Shown here in pieces: positions 40,210-46,984 of a stretch of DNA of 46,984 bases (the stretch's first letter is position 1; every line of letters starts with the position of its first letter). The notes beneath the pieces were generated by a model, which made no database searches, was not told the DNA's origin, and was given only the letters and a program-made list of their open reading frames with translations. This DNA comes from JBGQBN01 sp041494805 (GTDB lineage: Bacteria; Acidobacteriota; Terriglobia; Terriglobales; Acidobacteriaceae). Position numbers and translations under genes: made by a program. Where the stretch lies: NCBI GenBank assembly GCA_041494805.1, contig JBGQBN010000032.1, forward strand, positions 1-46,984. The letters are read 5' to 3'.

Positions 40210-41967
40210 ATGAATCTATCGAATCACCAGACCGGGACTGCCGGGAGCGCTTCAGCCGCTCCTGCTGAATTGCGTCCTTCCAATTTCATTCGCGACATCA
40301 TCCTCGACGACCTGAAGACCAACAAGTATCAGGGCCGCGTCCAAACTCGCTTCCCTCCCGAGCCCAACGGCTATCTGCACATCGGCCATGCCAAGGCGAT
40401 TTGTCTCGACTTCGGGCTGGCCGACGAATTCGGCGGCAAAACCAACTTACGTTTTGACGACACCAACCCCTCGAAGGAAGAGACCGAGTACGTCGATTCC
40501 ATCATGGCCGACGTGAAGTGGCTCGGCTTTCACTGGGACGGTCTCTTCTATGCCTCCGACTACTTCGGCCAGCTCTATGAGTGGGCGGTGCAGGTTATCA
40601 AAGCCGGCAAAGCTTACGTCGATGATCTGAGCGCCGACGAGATTCGCAAGTATCGCGGCACGCTGACCGAACCCGGCAAGGACAGCCCGTTCCGCAATCG
40701 GTCGATGGAAGAAAACCTGAATCTGTTCGAGCGCATGAAAGCCGGCGAGTTCCCGGATGGCTCCCGCGTTCTGCGGGCGAAGATCGATATGGCATCGCCG
40801 AACCTGAACCTGCGCGATCCGGTAATGTACCGCATCCTGCACGCCGAGCATCATCGCACCGGGAACAAGTGGTGCATCTATCCGATGTACGACTATGCTC
40901 ACGGCCAGTCCGACTCGCTCGAGCGCGTCACTCATTCCATGTGTACGCTCGAATTCGAGGATCATCGGCCGCTCTACAACTGGTTCATCCAGCAGTTGGG
41001 CATCTTCCCTTCGCAGCAGATCGAGTTCGACCGCCTCAACCTCACCTACACGCTCTTGAGCAAACGCAAGCTGCTCCAACTGGTGCAGGAAGGCCACGTA
41101 AGCGGCTGGAATGATCCCCGCATGCCGACGCTTTGCGGCATCCGGCGGCGCGGCTATACGCCGGAAGCTATTCGCAATTTCTGTTGTGCCATCGGCGTTT
41201 CCAAGACCAACGGTTCGATCGAACTGGCCATGCTCGAGCACTTCGTTCGAGAAGACCTGAACAAGCGTGCACCGCGCGTGATGGCGGTGCTGCGGCCATT
41301 GAAAGTTGTTATCGACAACTACCCGGAAAATCAGGTCGAAGAGATGGACGCGGTCAACAATCCCGAAGATCCGGGCGCCGGCACGCGCAAGGTGCCATTC
41401 TCCCGCGTGCTGTACATCGAACAGGATGACTTTCGCGAAGATCCGCCCAAGCAGTATTACCGGCTCTCTCCGGGCCGCGAGGTCCGTTTACGTTATGGCT
41501 ATTTCGTGACTTGCACGGGCGTTGTGAAGAACGACCAAGGTGAAGTTGTCGAAGTTCACTGCACCTACGACCCTGCAACCCGAGGTGGAAATTCTCCTCC
41601 GGACGGACGCAAGGTAAAATCCACCATTCACTGGGTCTCAGCTGCTCATGCCGTCGACGCCGAGGTGCGGATTTACGACAACCTCTTCACCAAGGAAGAT
41701 CCCAATCAAACGGCCGAGGAACAGGACTTCACGGCAAATCTCAACCCGAATTCACTCGAGGTGCTGAGCCACTGCAAGCTCGAACTGTCATTGGCCGGAG
41801 CCGCGGTAGGGAGCCGCTACCAATTCGAGCGCTTGGGATATTTCTGCGTCGATCCCGACTCGGACCCCGGCAAGCCGGTGTTTAACCGGACTGTAGCTCT
41901 GAAAGATACTTGGGCCAAGATCGAAAAGGGGCAACGGGGCACGGGACAGCGTGGAGAACTATCCTAA
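40210..41967 (+). CDS. glnS: Glutaminyl-tRNA synthetase
   Basis: GlnRS attaches glutamine to tRNA-Gln. The 585-aa protein carries PPEPNGYLHIGHAKA (HIGH at 57-60), the GlnRS-type glutamine-site blocks, and a KMSKS variant LLSKRKL (282 on). C-terminal beta-barrel anticodon-binding domains follow, with TRKVPFSRVLYIEQDDF. It is GlnRS rather than GluRS by the EPNGYLHIGHA signature and the length. An N-terminal ~20-residue Ser/Ala-rich leader precedes the conserved part. AGGA lies immediately before the ATG. It implies direct Gln-tRNA charging rather than only the amidation route. A possible -10 (TAAGAT) is upstream. Confidence 0.96.
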   Translation: MNLSNHQTGTAGSASAAPAELRPSNFIRDIILDDLKTNKYQGRVQTRFPPEPNGYLHIGHAKAICLDFGLADEFGGKTNLRFDDTNPSKEETEYVDSIMADVKWLGFHWDGLFYASDYFGQLYEWAVQVIKAGKAYVDDLSADEIRKYRGTLTEPGKDSPFRNRSMEENLNLFERMKAGEFPDGSRVLRAKIDMASPNLNLRDPVMYRILHAEHHRTGNKWCIYPMYDYAHGQSDSLERVTHSMCTLEFEDHRPLYNWFIQQLGIFPSQQIEFDRLNLTYTLLSKRKLLQLVQEGHVSGWNDPRMPTLCGIRRRGYTPEAIRNFCCAIGVSKTNGSIELAMLEHFVREDLNKRAPRVMAVLRPLKVVIDNYPENQVEEMDAVNNPEDPGAGTRKVPFSRVLYIEQDDFREDPPKQYYRLSPGREVRLRYGYFVTCTGVVKNDQGEVVEVHCTYDPATRGGNSPPDGRKVKSTIHWVSAAHAVDAEVRIYDNLFTKEDPNQTAEEQDFTANLNPNSLEVLSHCKLELSLAGAAVGSRYQFERLGYFCVDPDSDPGKPVFNRTVALKDTWAKIEKGQRGTGQRGELS

Positions 41968-42000
41968 AGGCGAGAGCACTTACGCGCCAGAAGCAAGAAA

Positions 42001-42543
42001 CTAGTTGTGCACATGCGGACTCTGCCCAGGATTCTTCCTCGGCGCCGGCGGGGCTTTCACCACCTTCACTTCAAACCCTACCGGCAAAGTCTTGGGCGGA
42101 TAACAGGCAGCCTTATCGCACGCCTGGTATTTCAGGCGGCCGCGAAACGCGTACTTACCGGGCAGCACACTGGCCAGCGGGCGCACGATCACTCCCACGG
42201 TAAATTCTTTGCTGTAGACACTCAGTTTTTCATCGGGAGCGAAGGGAAAGCTCATCTCCTCCCCGGGCGGATACGTGATTCTTCCGATCACCATGTCCGT
42301 GGGAGCATCCACTTTGAGGGTAGTGGGAATCAGGAATTCGGAACTCGGGGTGTTGGAGTTGACGTGAAAGCCAGAGCCGATGTGAAACTCCAAATCCACT
42401 GAGCCGCCTTTGCCGCGAGTAATGGTCGTCAGTGGCGCCGGCGACATGGTGATGGACGGTGTCTTCTTGCCGGGCATGTCCTGAGCAACGCTGAGGGTGG
42501 TCAGAACCAGTAGACCGGCGGCGAGCTTTTGAAACAGACGCAT
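42001..42543 (-). CDS. Exported DsbD alpha-like thiol-disulfide domain protein
   Basis: A 180-aa protein with a signal peptide MRLFQKLAAGLLVLTTLSVA. The core resembles the N-terminal (alpha) domain of DsbD: SVDLEFHIGSGFHVNS, ITYPPGEEM and RLKYQACDKAACYPPK. The cysteines are C142 and C147, spaced C-x4-C, whereas DsbD-alpha has C-x5-C, so the loop is one residue shorter. In DsbD this domain receives electrons from the membrane domain and passes them to DsbC or DsbG. The companion TlpA-like and CcdA-like genes lie just upstream on the same strand. I chose the ATG at 42543 because it begins the signal peptide. Confidence 0.8.
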   Translation of the reverse strand: MRLFQKLAAGLLVLTTLSVAQDMPGKKTPSITMSPAPLTTITRGKGGSVDLEFHIGSGFHVNSNTPSSEFLIPTTLKVDAPTDMVIGRITYPPGEEMSFPFAPDEKLSVYSKEFTVGVIVRPLASVLPGKYAFRGRLKYQACDKAACYPPKTLPVGFEVKVVKAPPAPRKNPGQSPHVHN

Positions 42544-42720
42544 TAGAAGAATGTTAGAACGGATCAATGTTAGAACGAATCCATGTTAGACCGGACCAAG
42601 GAACGCTTCCTATATTACTTTTGACACTCCGCGCGGGGCGCAAACGGCCACCGAGCGCGGGGTCCTTAGGCTGTGCCCAGCAGGAAGGGCGAGGCGGGGG
42701 GTCTCTACACCGTCACGGCC

Positions 42721-43278
42721 TTACTTTTGCGCCTGCACGGCCTGGCCCTCGGCCAGCGCCTTCTTGATGCTGTCTTCGATCTCGCCCTTGCCTTTCAAGC
42801 CAAAGACCTTGTCCACGACTTTGCCGTCTCGGCCGATATAAAACGTGGTGGGAAGGAACGGCACCCCGCCGTAGGCCTCGCTCAAGGCCTCTTTCCCGAT
42901 CAGTATGGGATAGTCCACTCCCAGGTCTTTGGCGAATTTGGCAATGTCCTCCGGGCTGGCGTCGTCCATGGCGACTCCGATCACCTGCAATCCCTCCGAT
43001 CCGTACTGCTTCTGCAGTTCCACGAACCAGGGCATCTCGATCTTGCAGGGCTGGCACCAGGTAGCCCAGAAATTAAGCAACACCGCTTTGCCGCGGAAAT
43101 CGGAAAGGTGCACGGTCTTTCCCTCAAGCGATTGCAGAGTGAAGTCAGGCGCCAGCTGGCCCGCCATTTTACCGCCGGAGTTTTGATGGGGAGACCGGCG
43201 GGTCATGTTGAATCCGAAAACCAGCATCAGGGAAACCACCATGGCGACCACGATGATGACAACTGGATCACGTTTCAC
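42721..43278 (-). CDS. Membrane-anchored TlpA/ResA-like thioredoxin
   Basis: A 185-aa protein with a single N-terminal membrane anchor (VVIIVVAMVVSLMLVFGFN) and a periplasmic thioredoxin fold. The active site is WCQPC (C75, C78) after LLNFWAT, and the cis-Pro is in FLPTTFYIG. TlpA/ResA relatives reduce disulfides in apocytochrome c or other exported proteins, using electrons from CcdA. It lies 12 bases downstream of ccdA and 177 bases upstream of the DsbD-alpha-like gene. It is one of three parts of a DsbD-like path. Confidence 0.9.
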   Translation of the reverse strand: MKRDPVVIIVVAMVVSLMLVFGFNMTRRSPHQNSGGKMAGQLAPDFTLQSLEGKTVHLSDFRGKAVLLNFWATWCQPCKIEMPWFVELQKQYGSEGLQVIGVAMDDASPEDIAKFAKDLGVDYPILIGKEALSEAYGGVPFLPTTFYIGRDGKVVDKVFGLKGKGEIEDSIKKALAEGQAVQAQK

Positions 43279-43290
43279 GAAAGACTCCCC

Positions 43291-44013
43291 TCACAGCGCA
43301 AATCGATTCAGGAATGACAGGTAATTCGAAATGATGGTGAAGCGTCCGAACACCAGCAGCGCGCCCAGCACGATCAGCAAAGCGCCGCTGGCCACTTCGA
43401 CCGCATGCATGTGCGTCCGAAAGCGGCTGTAGAACTTCAGGAAGCGCCCGATGCCGAGCCCGGTGAGCAGGAACGGTACCGCCAGTCCCAGCGAGTAAAT
43501 CGCCAGCAGCAGGATACCCTTAGCGACTGAATCCTGGGCCGCGGCGAAGCCAAGGATCACAGCCAGGATCGGCCCCACGCACGGTGTCCAACCAAAGGCA
43601 AAGGCGAAGCCGATCAGGAAAGCTCCTCCGACCGTGCTGCTGCCCTTGACGCCGTGCAGCCGCGCGTCCATGTATAACGCCTTGATCTTGAAAATTCCCG
43701 TCAAATGCAGCCCAAACAGGATGATGACCACTCCGGCCACCTGCGCCAGCACCGACTTGTAGCGCGCCATCAACTGCCCCACTTCGGTCGAGATGGCCCC
43801 CAGCATGATGAACACGATGCTGAAGCCCAGGATGAAACCGATGGAATTCAGCATCACCTTGCGCAGTAGATGAGACTCCTGGGACTTCAGTTCCTCCACT
43901 CCGACGCCGGAGATCAACGATACGTAGCCGGGGACCAGGGGCAGCACACAGGGCGAGAGGAATGAAATCAAGCCCGCCAGGAAGGCCGCAATGGGAAGAG
44001 GAAGTGTCGTCAT
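43291..44013 (-). CDS. ccdA: CcdA-type cytochrome c biogenesis membrane protein
   Basis: A 240-aa six-segment membrane protein. It carries the two conserved cysteines of the CcdA/DsbD-beta core: LSPCVLPLVPGYVS in segment 1 and GWTPCVGPILA in segment 4. It moves electrons from cytoplasmic thioredoxin across the membrane to periplasmic thiol proteins. An ATG at 44013 begins the first membrane segment; an earlier start is not conserved. With the TlpA-like and DsbD-alpha-like genes it would rebuild the DsbD relay in separate chains. It is the first gene of the unit. Confidence 0.92.
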   Translation of the reverse strand: MTTLPLPIAAFLAGLISFLSPCVLPLVPGYVSLISGVGVEELKSQESHLLRKVMLNSIGFILGFSIVFIMLGAISTEVGQLMARYKSVLAQVAGVVIILFGLHLTGIFKIKALYMDARLHGVKGSSTVGGAFLIGFAFAFGWTPCVGPILAVILGFAAAQDSVAKGILLLAIYSLGLAVPFLLTGLGIGRFLKFYSRFRTHMHAVEVASGALLIVLGALLVFGRFTIISNYLSFLNRFAL

Positions 44014-44055
44014 TGGAACTATTCTACCTGCCTCAGGTCTCCACGGCACACGTAG

Positions 44056-44095
44056 GGGCAGGTGCCCTCACCTGCCCGGCGGAGCGAAGCTCCGC
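44056..44095. repeat. Two-hairpin intergenic repeat (CAGGTG type)
   Basis: GGGCAGGTG and CACCTGCCC pair around CCCT, then GCGGAGC-GAA-GCTCCGC. It lies upstream of ccdA and resembles 1055-1096. Further GAGGGCGTC-type sequence (44166-44190) also occurs near 10095. Confidence 0.7.
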
Positions 44096-44289
44096 GCTCT
44101 GGCCACGTCTCCAGACCCATGGATTTGCCACGATCGAGACTTCCGCGAGCTTCGCTCGCCGCCCAGACGAGGGCGTCTGGGCCTACGTGGTTTGGAGGGA
44201 CGCGAGGCTCCATTGGTAGATCACCCAGCATGAAGATGCGCGGAAAGAGGCGAGGTTGCGAACTTGACCCGGCGAACATGCCGGGTGTG

Positions 44290-45339
44290 TCACTTGTGCT
44301 TCGCTTTGCCCGCCGGGGGCGCAGGTTTGGGCTCCTGGGGCGGCTGTGGGGCCAGTTCCTTGGGAGGCTCAGCTACCGCCTTGCGGATGAAGCCCGGCGG
44401 GACGGTGGCGGTCAGCACGGCGCGGTCCTGACTTTGCGCCACTTTCAAGCTGTCGAAAAGCTTCTTCACGTCGGCATCAGTGCCTTGCGGCGAGAGCGTG
44501 TTTTCGGCGCTGTGAAACAGGTTGAAAAATGTGCTGAGCTGTTCAGCGACGCGCTGAGCGTCTTCCTCACTTCCGGTAAACGCCTCGGCCCTTACCCGCA
44601 CCGCGCCCAGGTAACGCGCCGATGCCACCACCACCGCGGGCTTGCGAAAAAGAAACGACAGGCCCAGGGGGCCGGGCGGGGGCTGGTTGTTCGAGGGATC
44701 AACTCTGAAGACTGCCCAGGCCAGACTGGCCAGCGGCACGTGCTTGTAATACTGCCGCAACAGTGCCGGCCCACCAAAAGGCGATGCCAGCTTGCGCGAA
44801 CGATCAACGATCCCGCGGATCAGTTGCGGATCATCGTGGTTCGACGCCGCCACCGTATCCACACCGAGAACGGCCACCCGCACCGTGCGCCCTTCTAGAG
44901 GGATGCTGTAGATGTCAATCGAGCGGTAGCTTTCGATCGAACTGGAGATCTGGTGCAGGTAAGCGCGGAGCTTCTCACCGTTGATTCTCCCGATGAAAAC
45001 CTCGGAAAATCGAGACTGTTCCGAAGGATCAATCTTCTTCCCAGGCGCAGGCACTGGATAATGAATGGCGAAGGCGGCCTGATCCAGGTCGCGTTCGAAC
45101 AGGAAGCCGGTCGCCTGAATAAACTGGTCATATTCCGGATCGTGGGATACCGTCGGCAACTGGCCCGAAAGGTTGGCGCGCCGTATCCACTTCAGGCTTA
45201 CGTAAACGAAGCCATCCCCATCGGGAAGCAGGCGTGCCGGTTCGGGGGGGGCGTGCTTGCGCAACTGGACAACGAGGGTGAGCGCGGCCGCGACCAGTAG
45301 AACGCCTACAATAATGGGAAGTCGGCGTCGTATGCGCAT
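44290..45339 (-). CDS. Membrane-anchored protein of unknown function
   Basis: A 349-aa protein that I do not recognise. MRIRRRLPIIVGVLLVAAAL is an N-terminal membrane anchor or uncleaved signal. The large soluble part has mixed alpha-beta character (GFVYVSLKWIRRANLSG, GLSFLFRKPAVVVASARYLG, AEQLSTFFNLFHSAE) and ends with a Pro/Lys-rich tail (EPPKELAPQPPQEPKPAPP), probably disordered. No catalytic motif is seen. It precedes the tRNA block. Conservation cannot be judged from this window. Confidence 0.7.
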   Translation of the reverse strand: MRIRRRLPIIVGVLLVAAALTLVVQLRKHAPPEPARLLPDGDGFVYVSLKWIRRANLSGQLPTVSHDPEYDQFIQATGFLFERDLDQAAFAIHYPVPAPGKKIDPSEQSRFSEVFIGRINGEKLRAYLHQISSSIESYRSIDIYSIPLEGRTVRVAVLGVDTVAASNHDDPQLIRGIVDRSRKLASPFGGPALLRQYYKHVPLASLAWAVFRVDPSNNQPPPGPLGLSFLFRKPAVVVASARYLGAVRVRAEAFTGSEEDAQRVAEQLSTFFNLFHSAENTLSPQGTDADVKKLFDSLKVAQSQDRAVLTATVPPGFIRKAVAEPPKELAPQPPQEPKPAPPAGKAKHK

Positions 45340-45586
45340 GCAATATTGGCTGCTTCGGCCAGAAACCCCGAAGACAAGGTACCGAAAACGGCCAAGGAAC
45401 CGCCATCATAGCACTGCGGGGGACCGTCGGACACGGGGTATGATATCTACAAGATGGGAGGGCTCCGGAACCCCCTGCCGGTTTGCAACCTAAGTTGCTG
45501 TTATGGTACCTTTTTAGATTGTCCCGGACATCAGGAAGGGATCAGGGGGACGTGTTTGTGCCCGGTAGGGCTGCTGTCCTTGAACT

Positions 45587-45662
45587 GCTGGCGTAGCTCA
45601 GATGGTAGAGCATCTGATTTGTAATCAGAGGGTCGGGGGTTCGATTCCCTTCGCCAGCTCCA
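45587..45662 (+). tRNA. tRNA-Thr(TGT)
   Basis: 76 bases with encoded CCA. Acceptor GCTGGCG/CGCCAGC, anticodon TGT at 45620-45622 in CTGATTTGTAATCAG. It is the first of four tRNA genes before tuf. Confidence 0.96.
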
Positions 45663-45891
45663 GGAAACGATTCCGGAATGCAGGGTATTTGCGCGGCGCG
45701 GCGGCTTAGCAGATTTTCCAACGGCACTCCATAAGGAAATTTTTCCAAGTGCGGTGTTTTGCGTGCATCGGCATGCTTGTGCGCGCATCCCGTTTTTGTA
45801 GACCAGGCCTGCTGCGACCCGATCCTTGCGCGCACGCGCAAATCCCCGGCAGTGATTGCCGGATGCTGAAGGCAAGGGCTCGGCGTTTCTG

Positions 45892-45979
45892 CACAGGTGG
45901 GTGAGTGGTTAAAGCCGGCAGACTGTAAATCTGCTCCTCCTTGCGAGGTACGAAGGTTCGAATCCTTCCCTGTGCACCA
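45892..45979 (+). tRNA. tRNA-Tyr(GTA)
   Basis: 88 bases with a long variable arm and encoded CCA. Acceptor GCACAGG/CCTGTGC, anticodon GTA at 45926-45928. Class II size fits Tyr. Confidence 0.95.
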
Positions 45980-46002
45980 GCTATTCGAGTGAACGGATTC
46001 GA

Positions 46003-46187
46003 GTGAACCGGTTGTCCATTGCGCTGGCTGCGTATGCCGTCATTGGGGTGCTTGCGTGGACCACTCTGGGGGACACGCGGATTCGCCTGGTGACGCTGGC
46101 AATTCTGGCGATGTTCGCGCTGAGAACAGTGATCCATCGCAGAGACGGGATGCACCCGGACAGCAGCGGCAACGTGGAAGAGCACAA

Positions 46188-46197
<10 letters not shown>
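46003..46197 (+). CDS. Possible two-segment small membrane protein, ending inside a tRNA gene
   Basis: A 64-aa GTG-start frame with two hydrophobic segments (SIALAAYAVIGVLAW and RLVTLAILAMFAL), a basic end and a TAG at 46195-46197 within the next tRNA gene. No ribosome binding site is visible. Small membrane proteins between tRNAs are plausible but this could be fortuitous. Confidence 0.35.
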
Positions 46198-46263
<66 letters not shown>

Positions 46264-46333
46264 TGAGATTGGTTTGAATCGGCGCGAGCCCGGCTGGATT
46301 TGCTGAAGGCTGATAGCTGATGGCTGGTTTTGA

Positions 46334-46408
46334 GCGGGAGTAACTCAGTGGTAGAGTCACAGCCTTCCAAGCTGTTGGTCGCGGGTTCGATTCCCGCCTC
46401 CCGCTCCA
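46334..46408 (+). tRNA. tRNA-Gly(TCC)
   Basis: 75 bases with encoded CCA. Acceptor GCGGGAG/CTCCCGC, anticodon TCC at 46366-46368. Confidence 0.96.
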
Positions 46409-46486
46409 GAGTTGAGCCGTTCAGCAGGCGTGAGCGAAGCGGGAGCCTGCTGGCGAAATCCCGAGCGTTCGTTGCGAGGGATCTAC

Positions 46487-46843
46487 ATGAGGGTGATTGT
46501 GGTGGGCTTCCAGCAAGCGGCCATCAACATTGAAAGAGAGAAAGAGTTCGAGGAACTGAAGGGCGCGATGGATCGTATCCTCGGCCCGGAAAAGGTCGAG
46601 AAGTTCCTCAAACGGCTGCAGCGCAGCGGCATCCGGGTGCGCGACTGGGAAACGGCGCTGGCCAAGGGCGTTTTCGAGCAGGTGGATGAGAGCTTGGCGA
46701 AGTCCGAGACCACGGCGAAGCGCCTGTACGAAGCGTTGACGGTCGCCGACCAGGGCCAGATACGCGAGTTTTACCTGTCCAGGATTGAAGAAGTAGAACC
46801 AAAGCTGCGGACCAAGTTTCAGAAGCTGTATCGCTACTACTAG
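46487..46843 (+). CDS. Coiled-coil-like protein of unknown function between tRNA-Gly and tuf
   Basis: A 118-aa soluble, helical protein that I do not recognise. It is rich in Lys, Glu and Arg, with helices such as REKEFEELKGAMDRILG, KVEKFLKRLQRSGIRV and TTAKRLYEALTVADQGQIRE. There is no signal peptide or membrane segment. The frame is open further upstream, but GAGGG six bases before ATG 46487 marks a good start. It lies inside the tRNA-tuf block, an unusual spot for a protein gene of its own, 45 bases before tuf. Confidence 0.75.
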   Translation: MRVIVVGFQQAAINIEREKEFEELKGAMDRILGPEKVEKFLKRLQRSGIRVRDWETALAKGVFEQVDESLAKSETTAKRLYEALTVADQGQIREFYLSRIEEVEPKLRTKFQKLYRYY

Positions 46844-46851
46844 TGTGGAGG

Positions 46852-46879
46852 GTAGAGACGTAGCTAGCTACGCCTCTAC
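46852..46879. repeat. GTAGAGACGTAGC palindrome before tuf
   Basis: GTAGAGACGTAGCTAG and CTACGCCTCTAC form an almost perfect 28-base palindrome centred on GCTAGC. It lies between the unknown gene and tuf and may be a terminator or attenuator. It is a known repeat type in related genomes only from memory. Confidence 0.6.
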
Positions 46880-46888
46880 GGGAGAGAA

Positions 46889-46984
46889 ATGGCGAAAGAG
46901 AAATTTGAACGCAACAAGCCGCACTGCAACGTGGGGACGATTGGTCACATTGACCATGGCAAGACCACGCTGACCGCGGCCATC
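46889..46984 (+). CDS. tuf: Elongation factor Tu, N-terminal start (cut by window end)
   Basis: The frame reads MAKEKFERNKPHCNVGTIGH, then IDHGKTTLTAAI at the window edge. GHIDHGKTT is the GTP-binding P-loop (G1) of EF-Tu, which brings aminoacyl-tRNA to the ribosome. GGAGAG lies three bases before the ATG. EF-Tu usually has D or V in the N-terminal P-loop GHVDHGK; here the Val is Ile. The gene continues beyond the window. Confidence 0.97.
   Translation, partial: MAKEKFERNKPHCNVGTIGHIDHGKTTLTAAI

Overview
The window is about 47 kb of compact, G+C-rich bacterial chromosome. Gene content points to an Acidobacteriota (Terriglobia-like) genome. The evidence is lpxC (a diderm envelope), many small conserved genes of the type common in that phylum, several families of short palindromic intergenic repeats, and a tRNA-Thr/Tyr/Thr/Gly-tuf block. 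The assignment is an inference from gene style, not a database result. It opens inside clpB and closes inside tuf.

Layout. 1-706: 3' end of clpB. 707-1526: a gene-free stretch with a tandemly duplicated ~146-nt unit, each copy ending in a terminator-like hairpin, plus a third partial copy (candidate small RNAs). 1527-3561: a two-gene restriction-modification system (D12-class adenine methylase and a SacI-like endonuclease). 3586-5630: an OxyR-like regulator divergent from a thioferritin-like Dps relative, with a good OxyR-type site between them, then a small ferredoxin. 5771-8572: pirin, a lipoprotein, an FmdB zinc ribbon and rsmI. 8607-10064: a toxin-antitoxin pair with its operator and an orphan gene. 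10135-15202: yqeY, two PLP enzymes (SelA-like and class V) and serA; the class V enzyme and serA probably make serine. 15292-18330: site-2 protease, rsmD, an unknown, and a Rid protein lacking the catalytic arginine. 18544-22462: two exported amidohydrolases around a CBS protein and a DoxX membrane protein. 22555-28490: HU, a Cys-rich unknown, folK, a receiver-PilZ protein, lpxC, an exported protein and an SDR.

28762-35065 is the most distinctive region. A TonB-dependent receptor is followed by a protein that joins a YfiR-like domain to a TonB C-terminal domain. Convergent to these is a 1131-residue membrane-GAF-GGDEF-HD-GYP protein. Together they look like an envelope-to-cyclic-di-GMP signalling module. 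35394-38179: an Asp-box propeller protein and an exported M20 peptidase. 38539-40081: three unknown genes, the last with a HEPN-type R-x4-H motif. 40210-41967: glnS. 42001-44013: a DsbD-like pathway split into three genes (DsbD-alpha-like, TlpA/ResA-like, CcdA). 44290-45339: a membrane-anchored unknown. 45587-46984: four tRNAs, two small genes and the start of tuf.

Nothing here forms a CRISPR array, prophage or transposon. The accessory segments (about 1.4-3.6, 8.6-10.1 and 38.5-40.1 kb) are visibly less G+C-rich than their neighbours and are probably acquired. Short palindromic repeats sit mostly at gene ends, several at convergent junctions.
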